This document shows positions 23,361 through 33,383 of a stretch of DNA of 64,000 nt, piece after piece (the stretch's first letter is position 1; each line of letters opens with the position of its first letter). The notes beneath the pieces were generated by a model. It searched no databases. It saw only the letters and a list, made by a program, of their open reading frames with translations, and was not told the origin of the DNA. The DNA is taken from positions 1 to 64,000 of the forward strand of contig JASANE010009922.1 of assembly GCA_030248225.1 (NCBI GenBank), read 5' to 3'. The translations under genes and the position numbers were made by a program. This stretch comes from Trileptium ribeirensis. Taxonomy: Eukaryota; Nematoda; Enoplea; Enoplida; Thoracostomopsidae.

Positions 23361-24857
23361 TACAGTTATCGCCAAAAATGAGTGTTGTATTTCGAACGAA
23401 CGAACATCGAGCGAACATCGAACAAATTATATTTAGCATCGAACAAACTTCGAACAGATCGCGAACAAGTTTCGAACAGATCGCGAACAAATTCAAACAA
23501 GCAATAATTCTTTGAACGTTATGAAAAAATATATAGTTCTGCATGTGTATATTTCAAATTATTAAACTGTGGTTACATGTGGCTCACTGATGTTCTGTAT
23601 ATGTAGATGTATATATTTCAATTATATTCAAAATTCAAATTCAAAACCAACATTCTGCATTGCTTCGTGGATTAGCAGCTCAGTTGGCAAACAAAGAAAC
23701 GCCTTCCAGCTTAATAATTGACGAGGATGCCACCAGCTACGGCGTAGAAAATTCTTGTTGGAATAAAGAAATAAGCAGCATAGAGCGGTTGGCAAAGCCC
23801 AAAGAAGTTAATTATACAACTCTAAATTCCTGTGCATCTGCTGATATTGCTGAGGGTCTTCTCAAAACGCCATTCAGGTTAAATTGAATATGAACACTGA
23901 GACTAACCAGAAGGGCATTCAAGCTGCCTCGACTCCTAACCTCAAACTTAGCGCAGTCGATATTAAGTCTGCGCAAAAAAGGCACAGTCAAGGTCGCATT
24001 TTGCTTTGAATCTCGTTAAAAAAGTTTTCACACCTGGAGATCTAAAAGGTCGTAATTGTGCAGGAAGTCGCGGTAAACTTTCGTTATGTCAAGAGCGTTT
24101 GTCAAGCATAAAAGAAGTTGTTCTTTCGCGATTCCCAACACATGGAATGGAAGATGAAGAAAAATGCTGGAAGCATTGTATTGTTATCGATGCTTACTTA
24201 CGGCGTTTTAATCGGGAATATGAAAGTGTTACTAATAAGAAATAACTAAATGTAGAGCATCTAGCATAACAATGTGTGACTTTTACAATACTTTAGCATT
24301 TTGTGTATAATTCTTTGCTCTGCGATCGCGGTTGTATTTGTTTTGTATTTCTTGATTTAAAAGTAAAGCCACTGGGCAAAAAACGTTTTACATCAAGCAA
24401 AGTATTAACGCGTGTTTAATTTTGAAATCACGCGTTAGTACTGTTTGTACTAAAACTTATGACGCCGCATCTTGGATTCGCAAAAGCTTCGATTGTCTGT
24501 GCAACAATATGCTGTTCTATAGTATCATCCACAATGCTGAAATTAAATCTAGCAATACATTAAATAATAACTCTATAACGTACAGATGTACAAAACGTAA
24601 TAATTTCGTGCACATTACATATAGCAGATAAAAATATTAATATTTTAAACATTAATATGTGCAGTATAATAAATATATGAGAAGCGCAAAAAAATATAAA
24701 TAACAATTAAACATATATGTATATATATAAATACATATACTCGTTTCGAACACTTGTCGAGCAAAGTTCGAACATGTCTCGAACAGCTTTCGAACAAAAT
24801 CCTAAGTTTTTCGAACGATTCTCGAACGAACAACACTCATTTTTGGCGAGTACTGTA
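23361..24857. mobile_element. TA-flanked 1.5-kb element carrying a BEN-domain gene
   Basis: Left end TACAGTTATCGCCAAAAATG and right end, inverted, CATTTTTGGCGAGTACTGTA form terminal inverted repeats of about 28 bp that continue through AGTGTTGT. They are followed by long subterminal runs of CGAACA repeats on both sides (TTCGAACAGATCGCGAACAA; TCGAACATGTCTCGAACAG). TA at both borders fits Tc1/mariner-type integration. The cargo is a decayed BEN-domain reading frame, not a recognisable transposase. The right end lies 25 bp from the SLC6 exon at 24883. Confidence 0.75.
23655..24245 (+). pseudogene. Decayed BEN-domain protein gene
   Basis: Three consecutive segments in different frames (to 23887; 23890-24009; about 24000-24245) read as one protein with at least two frameshifts. 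The last segment carries the BEN domain: LVKKVFTPGDLKGRNCAGSR, then IKEVVLSRFP and a CWKHCIVIDAYLRRFNRE block. L...F...EL...N..G, IK.....FP and W..C...I...R are the family landmarks. BEN domains bind DNA or chromatin proteins and occur in cellular regulators, viruses and transposons. It lies between TIRs and is probably element cargo. An intron explanation for the frame changes is not supported by GT..AG signals at the breaks. Confidence 0.7.
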
Positions 24858-24882
24858 GTTACAAATAATAATTCAGGCTTAC

Positions 24883-24983
24883 AATACACAAAGCACATGA
24901 AGTATACTTCCATAGTATAATCCATAAACGAGACGGTCGGAATCCGATCATATGATTGAGCGCATCCAAAATGTTCTCAGCAC
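24883..24983 (-). CDS. SLC6-family transporter, exon for the TM10-TM11 loop and TM11
   Basis: Minus-strand exon of 101 nt with acceptor TTTTTAATCTAG and donor GTAAGC. It encodes AENILDALNHMIGFRPSRLW followed by the TM11 start IILWKYTSCALCI. The DI..M(I/L)G..P...W...WK..SP motif is universal in SLC6. The two bases GT complete a glycine codon begun by the exon at 26161 (phase 1) and the exon ends in phase 0, matching the start of the exon at 22084. The intron downstream of its donor contains the BEN element almost immediately. Confidence 0.88.
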
Positions 24984-25011
24984 CTAGATTAAAAATGGCC
25001 AAACCTTGAGA

Positions 25012-25125
25012 GGCCAAAGTGTAATGCATGCCGTTCTCCATATACTAAGCCTTAGCCTAAGATTAGGTCCTTATATAAGTCATACATTAAGCCTAATTCG
25101 AGGGGCTGCCGCACCCCGATGCCTC
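25012..25125. repeat. Dispersed repeat, copy 2, in the SLC6 intron
   Basis: Related in order and sequence to 16357-16462 (see there). It lies about 30 bp upstream of the SLC6 exon acceptor at 24983. Confidence 0.65.
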
Positions 25126-25555
25126 CACTCTAAGTTGTTCTGTTTTCTAACGATATAACGTATTACCCTCAGGGTTAGCTGGGCCAAAAAGGCCAACATG
25201 TAAGCTCGAGCAAGCAACACAGGAATACGAAAACGGTTGTGGAAATCAAATACGTAATTTGGTCAAAATTAATGCTAAGATTTTCACTAAACATTATACC
25301 ATATTATAAAATGTTATAGAATTTAAAGCTACATAGCTGTATATCTCAGTAAGTTAGCTACGCAGCTATATGTAAGCATCATCAGTTGTCTATTTCTAAG
25401 CGGTAGAATAAGATGGCAAAATCAGAGCAAGATGCACAGATGGTTAGCGTTGGTTTCAAACCCTAGGTTCCTACATAAATTAATGTACAAAATAATGTGT
25501 TCTGTTTTTAACGTAGCTTGATTAAGCAGAACTGGATTTTACTGAAGCCTAGCAT

Positions 25556-25665
25556 TACAGTGACGCTCAGAATAAAAGCAAATCTTTCGCGAAAAATTGA
25601 CAACTTTTCAACTGCTATTCGTGAAAATGAAAATTTGCTTTTATTTTTGAGCGTACTACATCCTT
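25556..25665. mobile_element. Short TIR element related to the TACAGTCACGGCCAGAAATAA family
   Basis: Left TACAGTGACGCTCAGAATAAAAGCAAAT and right, inverted, ATTTGCTTTTATTTTTGAGCG pair over about 24 bp. The interior is a weaker palindrome (GCGAAAAATTGAC / TTCGTGAAAATG). The right TA border has decayed. Confidence 0.6.
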
Positions 25666-25816
25666 CAGCGAAAAATACTCGGTCTATTGTTACTGCATTA
25701 ATATTAGGCCTGGAGTGAAACATTCTGTGTAATATTAAAAGCATTCATAACAAATTGAGAGTTAATTAAAAGTTGTGTTTATAGCCTAGATAAATATAAA
25801 ATATTAATTATTCGTA

Positions 25817-25957
25817 TACAGTATCCGCCAAAAATGACTGTCGCTGGCGACTCGCTCGAAATAAATTTGTTATAAAAATAGAATTTACTATTAATTTAAA
25901 TAGTCTCGAAACCTCGAGCGAGCCACAATGCCACGCTCACTTCTGGCGAGTACTGTA
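25817..25957. mobile_element. 141-bp TA-flanked MITE (CAGTAcTCGCCAAAAATGAC family)
   Basis: TACAGTATCCGCCAAAAATGAC at left and GCTCACTTCTGGCGAGTACTGTA at right are inverted. The centre is an AAATAAATTTGTT..TTTAAATAGT stretch flanked by CTCGCTCG and CTCGAGCGAG. The termini match the BEN element at 23361-24857, so this is a deletion derivative or relative. Confidence 0.8.
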
Positions 25958-26160
25958 ACTATGCCTAATAGCCGTAAAATTTCCAGCAGCTAGCGATGTG
26001 AAGTGTTTATGGTTAGTTTTCAGATCACTACAATATTACACAAAATAAATAATTTTCTCGAAACTAATTTTGTTATTTAGAAGCATTAACGTTGTAAACT
26101 CGTCCCGACAATATTCCATTGCTATCAATTTTTAAAATGGAATGCCACTCGAAAACATAC

Positions 26161-26263
26161 CAAATCCCCAAGCCAGCCCAACGACTTCCAATAACACTAT
26201 GATAAGTATATTAAGCCCGCTTGCAGCGTAGAAATCAACAAGCGTTAGCCAGTACTGACCAGC
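26161..26263 (-). CDS. SLC6-family transporter, exon for TM10
   Basis: Minus-strand exon of 103 nt with acceptor ATTTATTTTAG and donor GTATGT. It encodes AGQYWLTLVDFYAASGLNIL followed by IIVLLEVVGLAWGF. The GG.Y...L.D.YAA.G......A..E.....W.YG pattern is the TM10 signature of SLC6. The D and the YAASG block are present. It starts in phase 0 and ends in phase 1, joining in frame to the exon at 24983. Exons for TM1-TM9 were not found further upstream on this strand before the transposon at 27797. Confidence 0.88.
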
Positions 26264-27796
26264 CTAAAATAAATAAGTCAAATTCGTCGCCTCAGCATAA
26301 AATTCAATTTTTGTCAATGCTATTGCAATTACGCATCGCCACTTTCGCACTGCAATTGCCCTGGAAGGAGACTGAGATTGGGGAACAGATAGGTAAACGA
26401 TAGAACACGTAATAAAGTCCTATGCCTAGGATGCTAAGTTCAGTCCCAAACAAAACCCTGGGTTTATTTTTCGGAGGACCGGCCGTTTCGGCAGCTCACA
26501 ACTTACTTCTCCTTTCGGGTCTCTGCTTTACTATTAAGTTGGCACTGAAATGCGAGTAGACCACGCTACAGGTGCGGTAGTTTGAAATTGAACAGAAGTT
26601 TTTATGGTATTAATGCAATTGAGCGTGCTACAAAACTGCAGTAATTCCTTGTTTCTAACAGACGCAGACTGAGGTGTGCGCGTGCACAAATTTTTGAGCC
26701 CACGAGTAGCCGCATAAATTAGAAGATTGCAAATCGGTAATCGAAGGCTTGGAGCATTTCTCATGTCCACGAGGCCTGCAAATTGTAAACCTAAATAGCT
26801 TCGAAGATTCCTTATTATAAATGTGACAATCATTATAAATACTGTAATTTAGTTTCATCAGTGAATTACCAGCGAATCTCGCTGCGCATGTATATACCAT
26901 TGAGAATAGGAACCACTTTCATAGCCCACCTCTCCACCACTCAACGTACTTTTTAGAATAAATACCACCGACAAGACCTTTCAGACTGTGCCCACTAGTC
27001 TAAGTGAGGCCCCTAAACCGCGTCGGTGCCCAAACCATGTCAATGAGGCCATCCCAACACATCTCAGTGAGCTCCAGTTTAAACGTAAATTTACCTACAT
27101 ATGTTTTGAAACTCTCAAAATCAGCTTACACAGCACAAACATTAAATCCATTAATAAACACATCTATTTGCTGCTGGTTGAGCATTTGCGTTGTTTATTC
27201 CCAACGAGTGTTTGGCCTGTAGTGCACTAAATTCATGCAAAATACGTGGTTTTTGTACCAAATTCATATGCTTATACAAAAAAGCATAAAACAGTATTAA
27301 ATTTTCCGCAAAGATTATGGTCATCTAGTTGTGCCTTTTACTACTGTTGGTTATGTCCAAGCTAAAGTTTGCGATGCCGACAGCCCAAACGAAGTTCTGC
27401 TCGTTTCTGCAATATAATCTTGCGGCGACTAGTATAATGGCAACTTCTTACATAGCTAGGCATGATGATTCGGTTTTGCTTGTTTATCTTTTTGTTTCTT
27501 TGGGAATTCGCCGACCTAGGTGCTTAGCATTCTTATATCTGTTTAAAGTATTAAAATTGCAAAGTCCTTAATGAGACGCTCATGGGTAGTAATTTGAACT
27601 ACATCAATGTCCGGTATAATACAATATCGCCATCATAGCAGCATGGCGTGAGGCCCCATGGAGTCAGAGTCCCCTCTGCTTTCGGTGTATAGGTAAGGAA
27701 CCTAGTCGCGGCATTGACTAAACAAATCTGTTTTTCAAACAGCGCCCAATGAACGGCACGTCCTATTAGTTCCAACAGCGGCCACTAAAACCATAT
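26264..27796. other. Gene-free stretch upstream of the SLC6 TM10 exon
   Basis: It should be SLC6 intron. I searched the minus strand for TM8-TM9 motifs (GLDSQF, VE) and found none that convinced. A block at 26988-27120 has an acceptor-like CCTTTCAG before an open frame, but the frame has internal near-repeats (GAGGCC..CC) and no domain. Confidence 0.35.
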
Positions 27797-28060
27797 CGAC
27801 ACACTAGTGCATAATTCACGGAAGTCCATTTTACTGATTTTGAGATAAGCGGTTTTTTATGTCTCACGTAAACGTCATTAGAATATACACAGTGAATTAT
27901 AGGGATAGCATTAGCTTCAGACATGGGGATGTAACAGACTTATTAATATGCTTGTACTATAATGATTTGACCCAGAACTACTCCAAAATTGGACATACGT
28001 AAATTGTGCTCTAGGTGTTATATTCCATGTAATTGTTCAAAACACGTAAGTCCAACGACA
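27797..28060. repeat. Left subterminal array of CACG.AAGTCC / GGACATACGT motifs
   Basis: The motif CACG(G/T)AAGTCC or its complement appears in AATTCACGGAAGTCCATTTT (27813), TCTCACGTAAACG (about 27861), AAATTGGACATACGTAAATT (about 27985) and CAAAACACGTAAGTCCAACG (about 28040). The same motif is repeated at the other end of the element. Confidence 0.65.
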
Positions 28061-28185
28061 CAATTCCTTGTAATCAAAATAGCCGTTCAATGGTAAGTTA
28101 AGAGATATTGCAATATTGAATGTAAACTGTACCGTAGATATTTTCCGTGTAGTGCATTGTAAAACTAACCTATATAGCAGAAGCT

Positions 28186-30979
28186 TCACTCGCAATTGTC
28201 AGGTTCTTCCTCGTCAAATGACGGAATCGGTAACCTGTCAGCTTTCTCAACGTGCGGAAGTCCTTCGTAGAATGCGGCACATCGTCGGGGAATTACTCCT
28301 GACTTGATTAGCTCCATTAGTCCCCGGTACTTATTTGATGATATGGGCAACGGTATGTGGTATGCCGGGCGGAGGTTAGCCGCTTGAGTCGATTTTCGAG
28401 TTTTGGAAGATGTGATACGCATTTCATGAAACCCTGCATCGGAGTAGTTTACCTTGTAAAACAACGAATTTGGATGACCTTTGCGGTATCGGAACCACTT
28501 TGTCGTGAGCCAGCTGAACCTTTCTCCAGAAGTGTTCTTCGAACGATTGATCACAGACTTTGCCGCCAACTGCGACAAATCCAAAATATCGGGCTGCTCC
28601 ATCAATATCACCTGATACGGATTTTGCCGACGCGCTGAAATGAGAACGGGCATCCATGCTTCCGGTGTGAAGACTTGCTGATGTTTTTTGGCGCGTTCTA
28701 TCGCAGCGTGCATGGAATCCACTTCCATTTTCGTGTGTCCCGTTTCAAGAAATTTGTGATCGATAGTTTCCAACCCGCCATGTTGTACTTCGTTCAACAA
28801 CATCACAGACACATTGATGTTGCGATTTTGTCCTCCGCACGTGTCTGAATACATCGTGAGTCGCCTGACGCTCGCAGGAAGGGCTCGAATGTACCGCAGA
28901 AGGCAACTTCCTATTTCGTTCGAGCCTCTTTTACCGTCGGTTTCTGTCCAAAGGTAACAGAAGCCACTGAGCGCTTCATGGCCAGACCGAAGTGCATGCT
29001 CTAACACCGTAAAATTATAGACACACAACTTAGACTTGTAGTACATCGCAGATACATTTGAGCACGGAGTATATAGCACCGACTGAAGGTCGAAAGACAT
29101 TACAACCATGGCTGAATCAGTGACAGCTTTAGCTTTATCGAGGTGTTTTTCAGCTTGGGCATCGTCACTTCGCTGCTTATGCGGCTGTTTTATTTCAACT
29201 TCATAGCGTTCAAGCTCTTCCCCAGTCATGCCTTGAATAGCGGGTTTGTTGCAGGTTATACACTGGTCTTTTTTAGGCACGAAAAACCCAATGTTGAATT
29301 TTTGATGAAAAATTTGGGAATATACATAAAGTGAGGCTTGCTTTGCGGTTTGATAAACGCTGGTTTTCATCCACGCCAAGTACTGGCGATGCATTTCTGC
29401 TAAATTTAAGTTCGGTTCTAAATATTCTTTGGACGTTTGCGCCCTGACATAGTGCGATTGCATTCGGGGATAGCTTTTTATGTGCTCTTCTACAGATTTC
29501 ACTGTGGCATCATCAGTTATATTCGGTGGATTTCGCTTAACAGGCTCAACATATTCGTCTTGTGGCCCGGCGTGTTCCCGAGCCGTCCGAATTGCACTAT
29601 CATTCTTCATTCCTAGTGTAGCTAATAAGAATGCTTGACATACAGGTTGCTCAACCCCTCCAACGACCACATTATATTTGTAAGCTGACGTATGCTGTTT
29701 GTTTTCATCAGGTGTTTCTTTACGAGAACGGCGACGCTGTACAACGACAGCCTTCATGCGACGCAGTAGAAACTCTCGCTGAGCTTGAATACTGGCGGAT
29801 GCGTAGTATGCATTGAAGACATCTTGCCTTTGCGTTTCGCTAATTTTTGTGGAGCACTTTGACTTACAGTGGCACTGAAACCTTAACGGATGACGAGCTG
29901 AAATCTGTTTTCCAGCGCGGCTGACATATGACTGACCGTGTAATCGAGACTGTTGACGCTTATTTCTAACCCAATCAGCTGGCCGGGGATGTTTGGATCG
30001 CTTTCGTGGCGGCGGATTGTTAGCATCATCGTCTATATCCATAACAGCAGGCGGACGCCGATGTTTCGATGTGTTTTCGACCTGCTGGCAAACAAGATCA
30101 ATCGTTATTGAGACACTGTCAACTTCGTCGACATCATGGTCACTTGGTACGTAAGTAGGATCAGATCCTTCATTGTCATCACTGCTGTTGTCGCTATAGT
30201 TTTGTTCTGAGAACGAAAGTGTCCAGGGTGGCTGGCCTCGCATAGATGTTCCAACACTTGTTTTATAAACCTGCTGCGGATCGTGTGATGTCGAATCGGA
30301 CGGTTTTGATGACCGCTGGTGCTCGCAAAATGCTGCAGCTGATGACTTGTTGCTCCAAGAGGTCGGAAGACAATGCTGCTGATGACTGTTGTTGCTCCAA
30401 GAGGTCGGAAGACAATGCTGCTGATGACTGTTGTTGCTCCAAGAGGTCGGAAGACAATGCTGCTGATGACTGTTGTTGCTCCAAGAGGTCGGAAGACAAT
30501 GCTGCTGATGACTGTTGTTGCTCCAAGAGGTCGGAAGACAATGCTGCTGATGACTGTTGCTCCAAAAGGTCGGAAGGCATTGTCCTTTGACACTTGCGCT
30601 GTCGTGCGGACGTAGATGCTATGGTATCTACTATATACTGGACAGCTAGGTATGCTTCATTTATAGCGCAGATTGGATGGATTAAGCGTATTATATCACG
30701 TTGTCCGGTTACGAGGCTGTATTCTTCCATGTGAGCTAGTGCAGTAATAAATCGACGTGATGATTGTTTGCTTATTGTCATTAATTTGCGAAGTTTCGGA
30801 TTATCAAACCGCACAATTGAACCCGGGGAAACGAAAGCATAATTATCATCGCCAAAGAACCATACATAATATTGTCCCGTTGGAGCTTTATTAGTTGAAG
30901 ACTCAGGATTCGATATGATCGCTGGCCAGTATTTTGCGCGCCATTTTACCCAAACGTATTCATCAATTTTAAATTCCAT
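28186..30979 (-). pseudogene. PWWP plus DUF7869-like transposase-type gene, broken by one frameshift
   Basis: The N-terminal part (30979 to about 30347) has the same PWWP-like domain as the 382-3021 gene (MEFKIDEYVWVKW..YWPAII, YVWFFGDDNYAFV), followed by a 14-residue repeat. The start is set at the second ATG because that aligns with the other copy; an ATG 18 bp upstream is also in frame. The C-terminal part (open to 28186) carries CQCHC-like Cys residues, FDLQ, YSDTCGGQNRN and a GH..MEVD..HAAIE block. Counted from the Met at 30243 these give D385-X81-D467-X47-E515. The two parts are in different frames because the last minisatellite copy lacks 2 bp near 30347. The downstream frame stays open across the junction, so this is the only break seen. 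Otherwise the reading frame has no stops. Confidence 0.8.
30336..30580. repeat. 42-bp in-frame coding minisatellite, six copies
   Basis: GATGACTG..GTTGCTCCAAGAGG starts at 30341, 30381, 30423, 30465, 30507 and 30549. The spacing is 42 bp except 40 bp for the first, which carries the 2-bp deletion. On the minus strand each unit encodes SSDLLEQQQSSAAL. The copy at 30549 lacks one triplet and stays in frame. Confidence 0.95.
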
Positions 30980-31091
30980 TTCTAAGCTAATTTCCAATTT
31001 GTACTACTACTATATTTCTATACAGCTAATATTGAATAACAGATATTTCTAGCTAAAATAGTAAAATGTGAACAGTATAAACATGTATACG

Positions 31092-31800
31092 CTCAAGGCC
31101 GCCACAGGTCGTTAACCGGGCAGAACCTGCTACGTATCTATCTCGAATATCAAACGATCAAGCTTTCGCCTAATGGATTGCCATGAAAGAACACTGCTTG
31201 TGTCTTGAAGGCTTAAAATGTTCGGAAAGGTAGCAATTTCAGACTTAAGGAGCGCTAAGCTAGCTTTTATTACAATGATTGGCTTATAACCTATATTTTA
31301 CAGTACACAACAGAAGCACTCAAGGCCGCCACAGGTCGTTAACCGGGCAGAACCTGCTACGTATCTATCTCGAATATCAAAAGATCAAGCTTTCGCCTAA
31401 TGGATTGCCATGAAAGAACACTGCTTGTGTCTTGAAGGCTTAAAATGTTCGGAAAGGTCGCAATTTCTGACTTAAGGACCACTAAGCTAACTTTTACAAT
31501 GATTGGCTTATAACCTATATTTTACAGTACACAACAGAAGCACTCAAGGCCGCCACAGGTCGTTAACCGGGCAGAACCTGCTACGTATCTATCTCGAATA
31601 TCAAAAGATCAAGCTTTCGCCTAATAGATTGCCATGAAGGAACACTGCTTGTGTCTTGAAGGCTTAAAATGTTCGGAAAGGTCGCAATTTCAGACTTAAG
31701 GACCGCTAAGCTAGCTTTTACAGTTGGCTTATAACCAAAGTTTTACAGTACACAATTGAGGCTCTCAAGGTCGCCACAGTTCGTAAACGGAGCAGGACGT
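31092..31800. repeat. ~225-bp tandem repeat between gene and right terminus
   Basis: CTCAAGGCCGCCACAGGTCG starts units at 31092, 31319 and 31543, with a diverged partial copy at 31764. Units are over 95% alike by eye. They lie 110 bp upstream of the start of the minus-strand transposase-type gene, inside the element, so they could act as promoter or spacer repeats. Confidence 0.92.
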
Positions 31801-31835
31801 GTTATACTAATGCATTGTTTTTCCATTGTGCTGTA

Positions 31836-32165
31836 GCAGCTAATCACGTAAGTCCTCGTCTTTCACAGCGTTGACTATAATGTACAATCCACACATGTCC
31901 CACTTACGTGTTTTGTTCTTTTCACACAATGTCAACACACCAAATTCACAAAACACATAAGTCCTAGTTACGTGTTTTGTGCTCTTAGCTCCAGCAATAA
32001 CGCGGACATCAATGAAATGGTTTTATTTAATTATTGTCTGTTTTCCCGCGTATTTGGACATACGTGAATTGCGCAAATGGTAGTACATGACATGAAACAC
32101 CCGTATATGTGAAAAGCCCAATTTCGTCAAAATTGGACATCCGTGAATTGTGCGCTAAGGTGTCG
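31836..32165. repeat. Right subterminal array of TTACGTG / GGACATACGTG motifs
   Basis: Motif copies: TCACGTAAGTCC (about 31845), CCCACTTACGTGTTTTGT (about 31900), AAACACATAAGTCCTAGTTA CGTG (about 31955), TTTGGACATACGTGAATTGC (about 32052) and ATTGGACATCCGTGAATTGT (32132). They mirror the left array and are candidate transposase-binding sites. Confidence 0.7.
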
Positions 32166-33106
32166 TCATGTATAGCGTATTGCAATGCTTCAAAATTGGA
32201 GTTGGAAATTTTTCAGGTAAGACGTCTTCGTCGGTGATTGACTAAAGACGAATATAATTCAAATTTCTGAACACTTCACTTGTCCAAAATAATCAAAAAT
32301 GCAAAAAAGATTCTTTCAAAATTTGAGCTCCAATTTTGCAACAAGTTTGAACTTGTGAACGAAAGTTTATGACAAAATGCAGAAGAATGAGAGCTGCAAA
32401 AAAATCGAAACCGTATTGCGGCATGCCTCGTTAAGTCATAATAATCATTCACATAAATTCAAAAACATAAGTAGAATACTGTGAGGCTTGAAAGATTGAT
32501 GCATTTTGGATCGCATTGTGGGGCATAAAATTTTATCATAAAGCCAACCGCAAAAATACACCCACATAACATTGTTTCAGTATAGCCTTCGTTTAGAACG
32601 CGTAACAAAATAGGTGCAGTAGTGGTTGCAAATTGTCGAGTATTTAATTTTGTAATATACGGTATGGGATGATTCGTTTAATTAGTACTGTGATAATTGA
32701 GGTATGTGTACTTATAGTTTTGGTTCCAGTATTTTCAGCACTTACCAAAAATGACGCTCTCCTTTCGAACAAAAGAACAAAGCACGAGTATAAATTGAAT
32801 AACATTTACCTATCCACGCACAAGTCTCGAAAAATTAAAAGCGCACACTAATATTTTCGACCAAAAATATGAAACTCCACCACCTTTATGTCAAGCAAAA
32901 CATTAAAAGAGTAGCACTCATTTTATTGTAGTACTATACAGTTGAACTGAAACACACGGAGATTTTTTGTACAAAATGCTTGGATTATTCGTGGATAATT
33001 TGCGAATAATTTAACATCTCTGTTCAATATTGCTGTTCAGGAATTTTTCGCCAAAAAGATAGTTTTAGTTCTGTCCGTCACTGTATGTATCAGAAACGTG
33101 TTTTAG
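32166..33106. other. Intron upstream of the first visible TRRAP exon
   Basis: AT-rich with no exon recognised. A half-copy of the CAGTACTCGCCAAAAATGAC family may lie at about 32735-32770 (ACTTACCAAAAATGACGCTC). The TTTTTCAG|GTAAGA at about 32217 resembles a donor, but its upstream frame does not match TRRAP. Confidence 0.4.
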
Positions 33107-33203
33107 AACCCAACTCATGTCGATGGATAAATGTCATATGCTTATGTCGTTTTGTTCTCAAATTGCTGATCTCGAATTGCCGGGAGAACTAATGGTCCCG
33201 AAG
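33107..33203 (+). CDS. TRRAP: TRRAP-like gene, exon 'A' (N-lobe approach of the pseudokinase region)
   Basis: Acceptor AAACGTGTTTTAG and donor GTATGT bound 97 nt. The encoded text includes MDKCHMLMSF and IADLELPGELMVPK, matching the TRRAP segment with KCRFLSNF and AEVEIPGEFLMPK just before the PI3K-like region. TRRAP is the very large scaffold subunit of SAGA and NuA4/TIP60 histone acetyltransferase complexes, a PIKK-family pseudokinase that recruits activators such as Myc. The first base completes a codon from an unseen exon and the end is in phase 0, matching 35710. This is the first TRRAP exon I can recognise; the preceding roughly 3,400 residues are not visible in the window. Confidence 0.8.
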
Positions 33204-33383
33204 GTATGTCTGAGATTAGATTTAGTGGGTTGTCGCAATGATTTTGTTAACTCATATTTTGACCGTGTATGCGTCCAGCCCTGAATCTCGGAAGTTTGAA
33301 GTTTAAGAGTGAAGAGTGATCAAAAGTAAGAACTGTATAGTGCACATTTTGAACGGCTAGTAATTTCTCAGATTTCATTGCTC

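Larger units (their letters stand above)
27797..32165. mobile_element. 4.37-kb PWWP/DUF7869-like DNA transposon with terminal inverted repeats
   Basis: Left end CGACACACTAGTGCATAATT CACGGAAGTCCA and the inverted right end CGACACCTTAGCGCACAATT CACGGATGTCCA match at about 30 of 37 positions through TTTT. Between them lie one long minus-strand gene (broken), subterminal repeat arrays at both ends, and tandem repeats between the gene start and the right end. The bases outside the TIRs (CCATAT left; TCATGTAT right) do not give a clear target duplication. This copy defines the likely ends of the family to which the 382-3021 gene belongs. Confidence 0.7.

Noticed and set aside
26221..26403. Plus-strand open frame with acceptor- and donor-like borders
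   Set aside because: It overlaps the minus-strand SLC6 TM10 exon, which has a clear family signature; the plus frame has none.
30246..30615. Plus-strand and third-frame repetitive proteins
   Set aside because: They are other-frame readings of the 42-bp minisatellite within the transposase gene.
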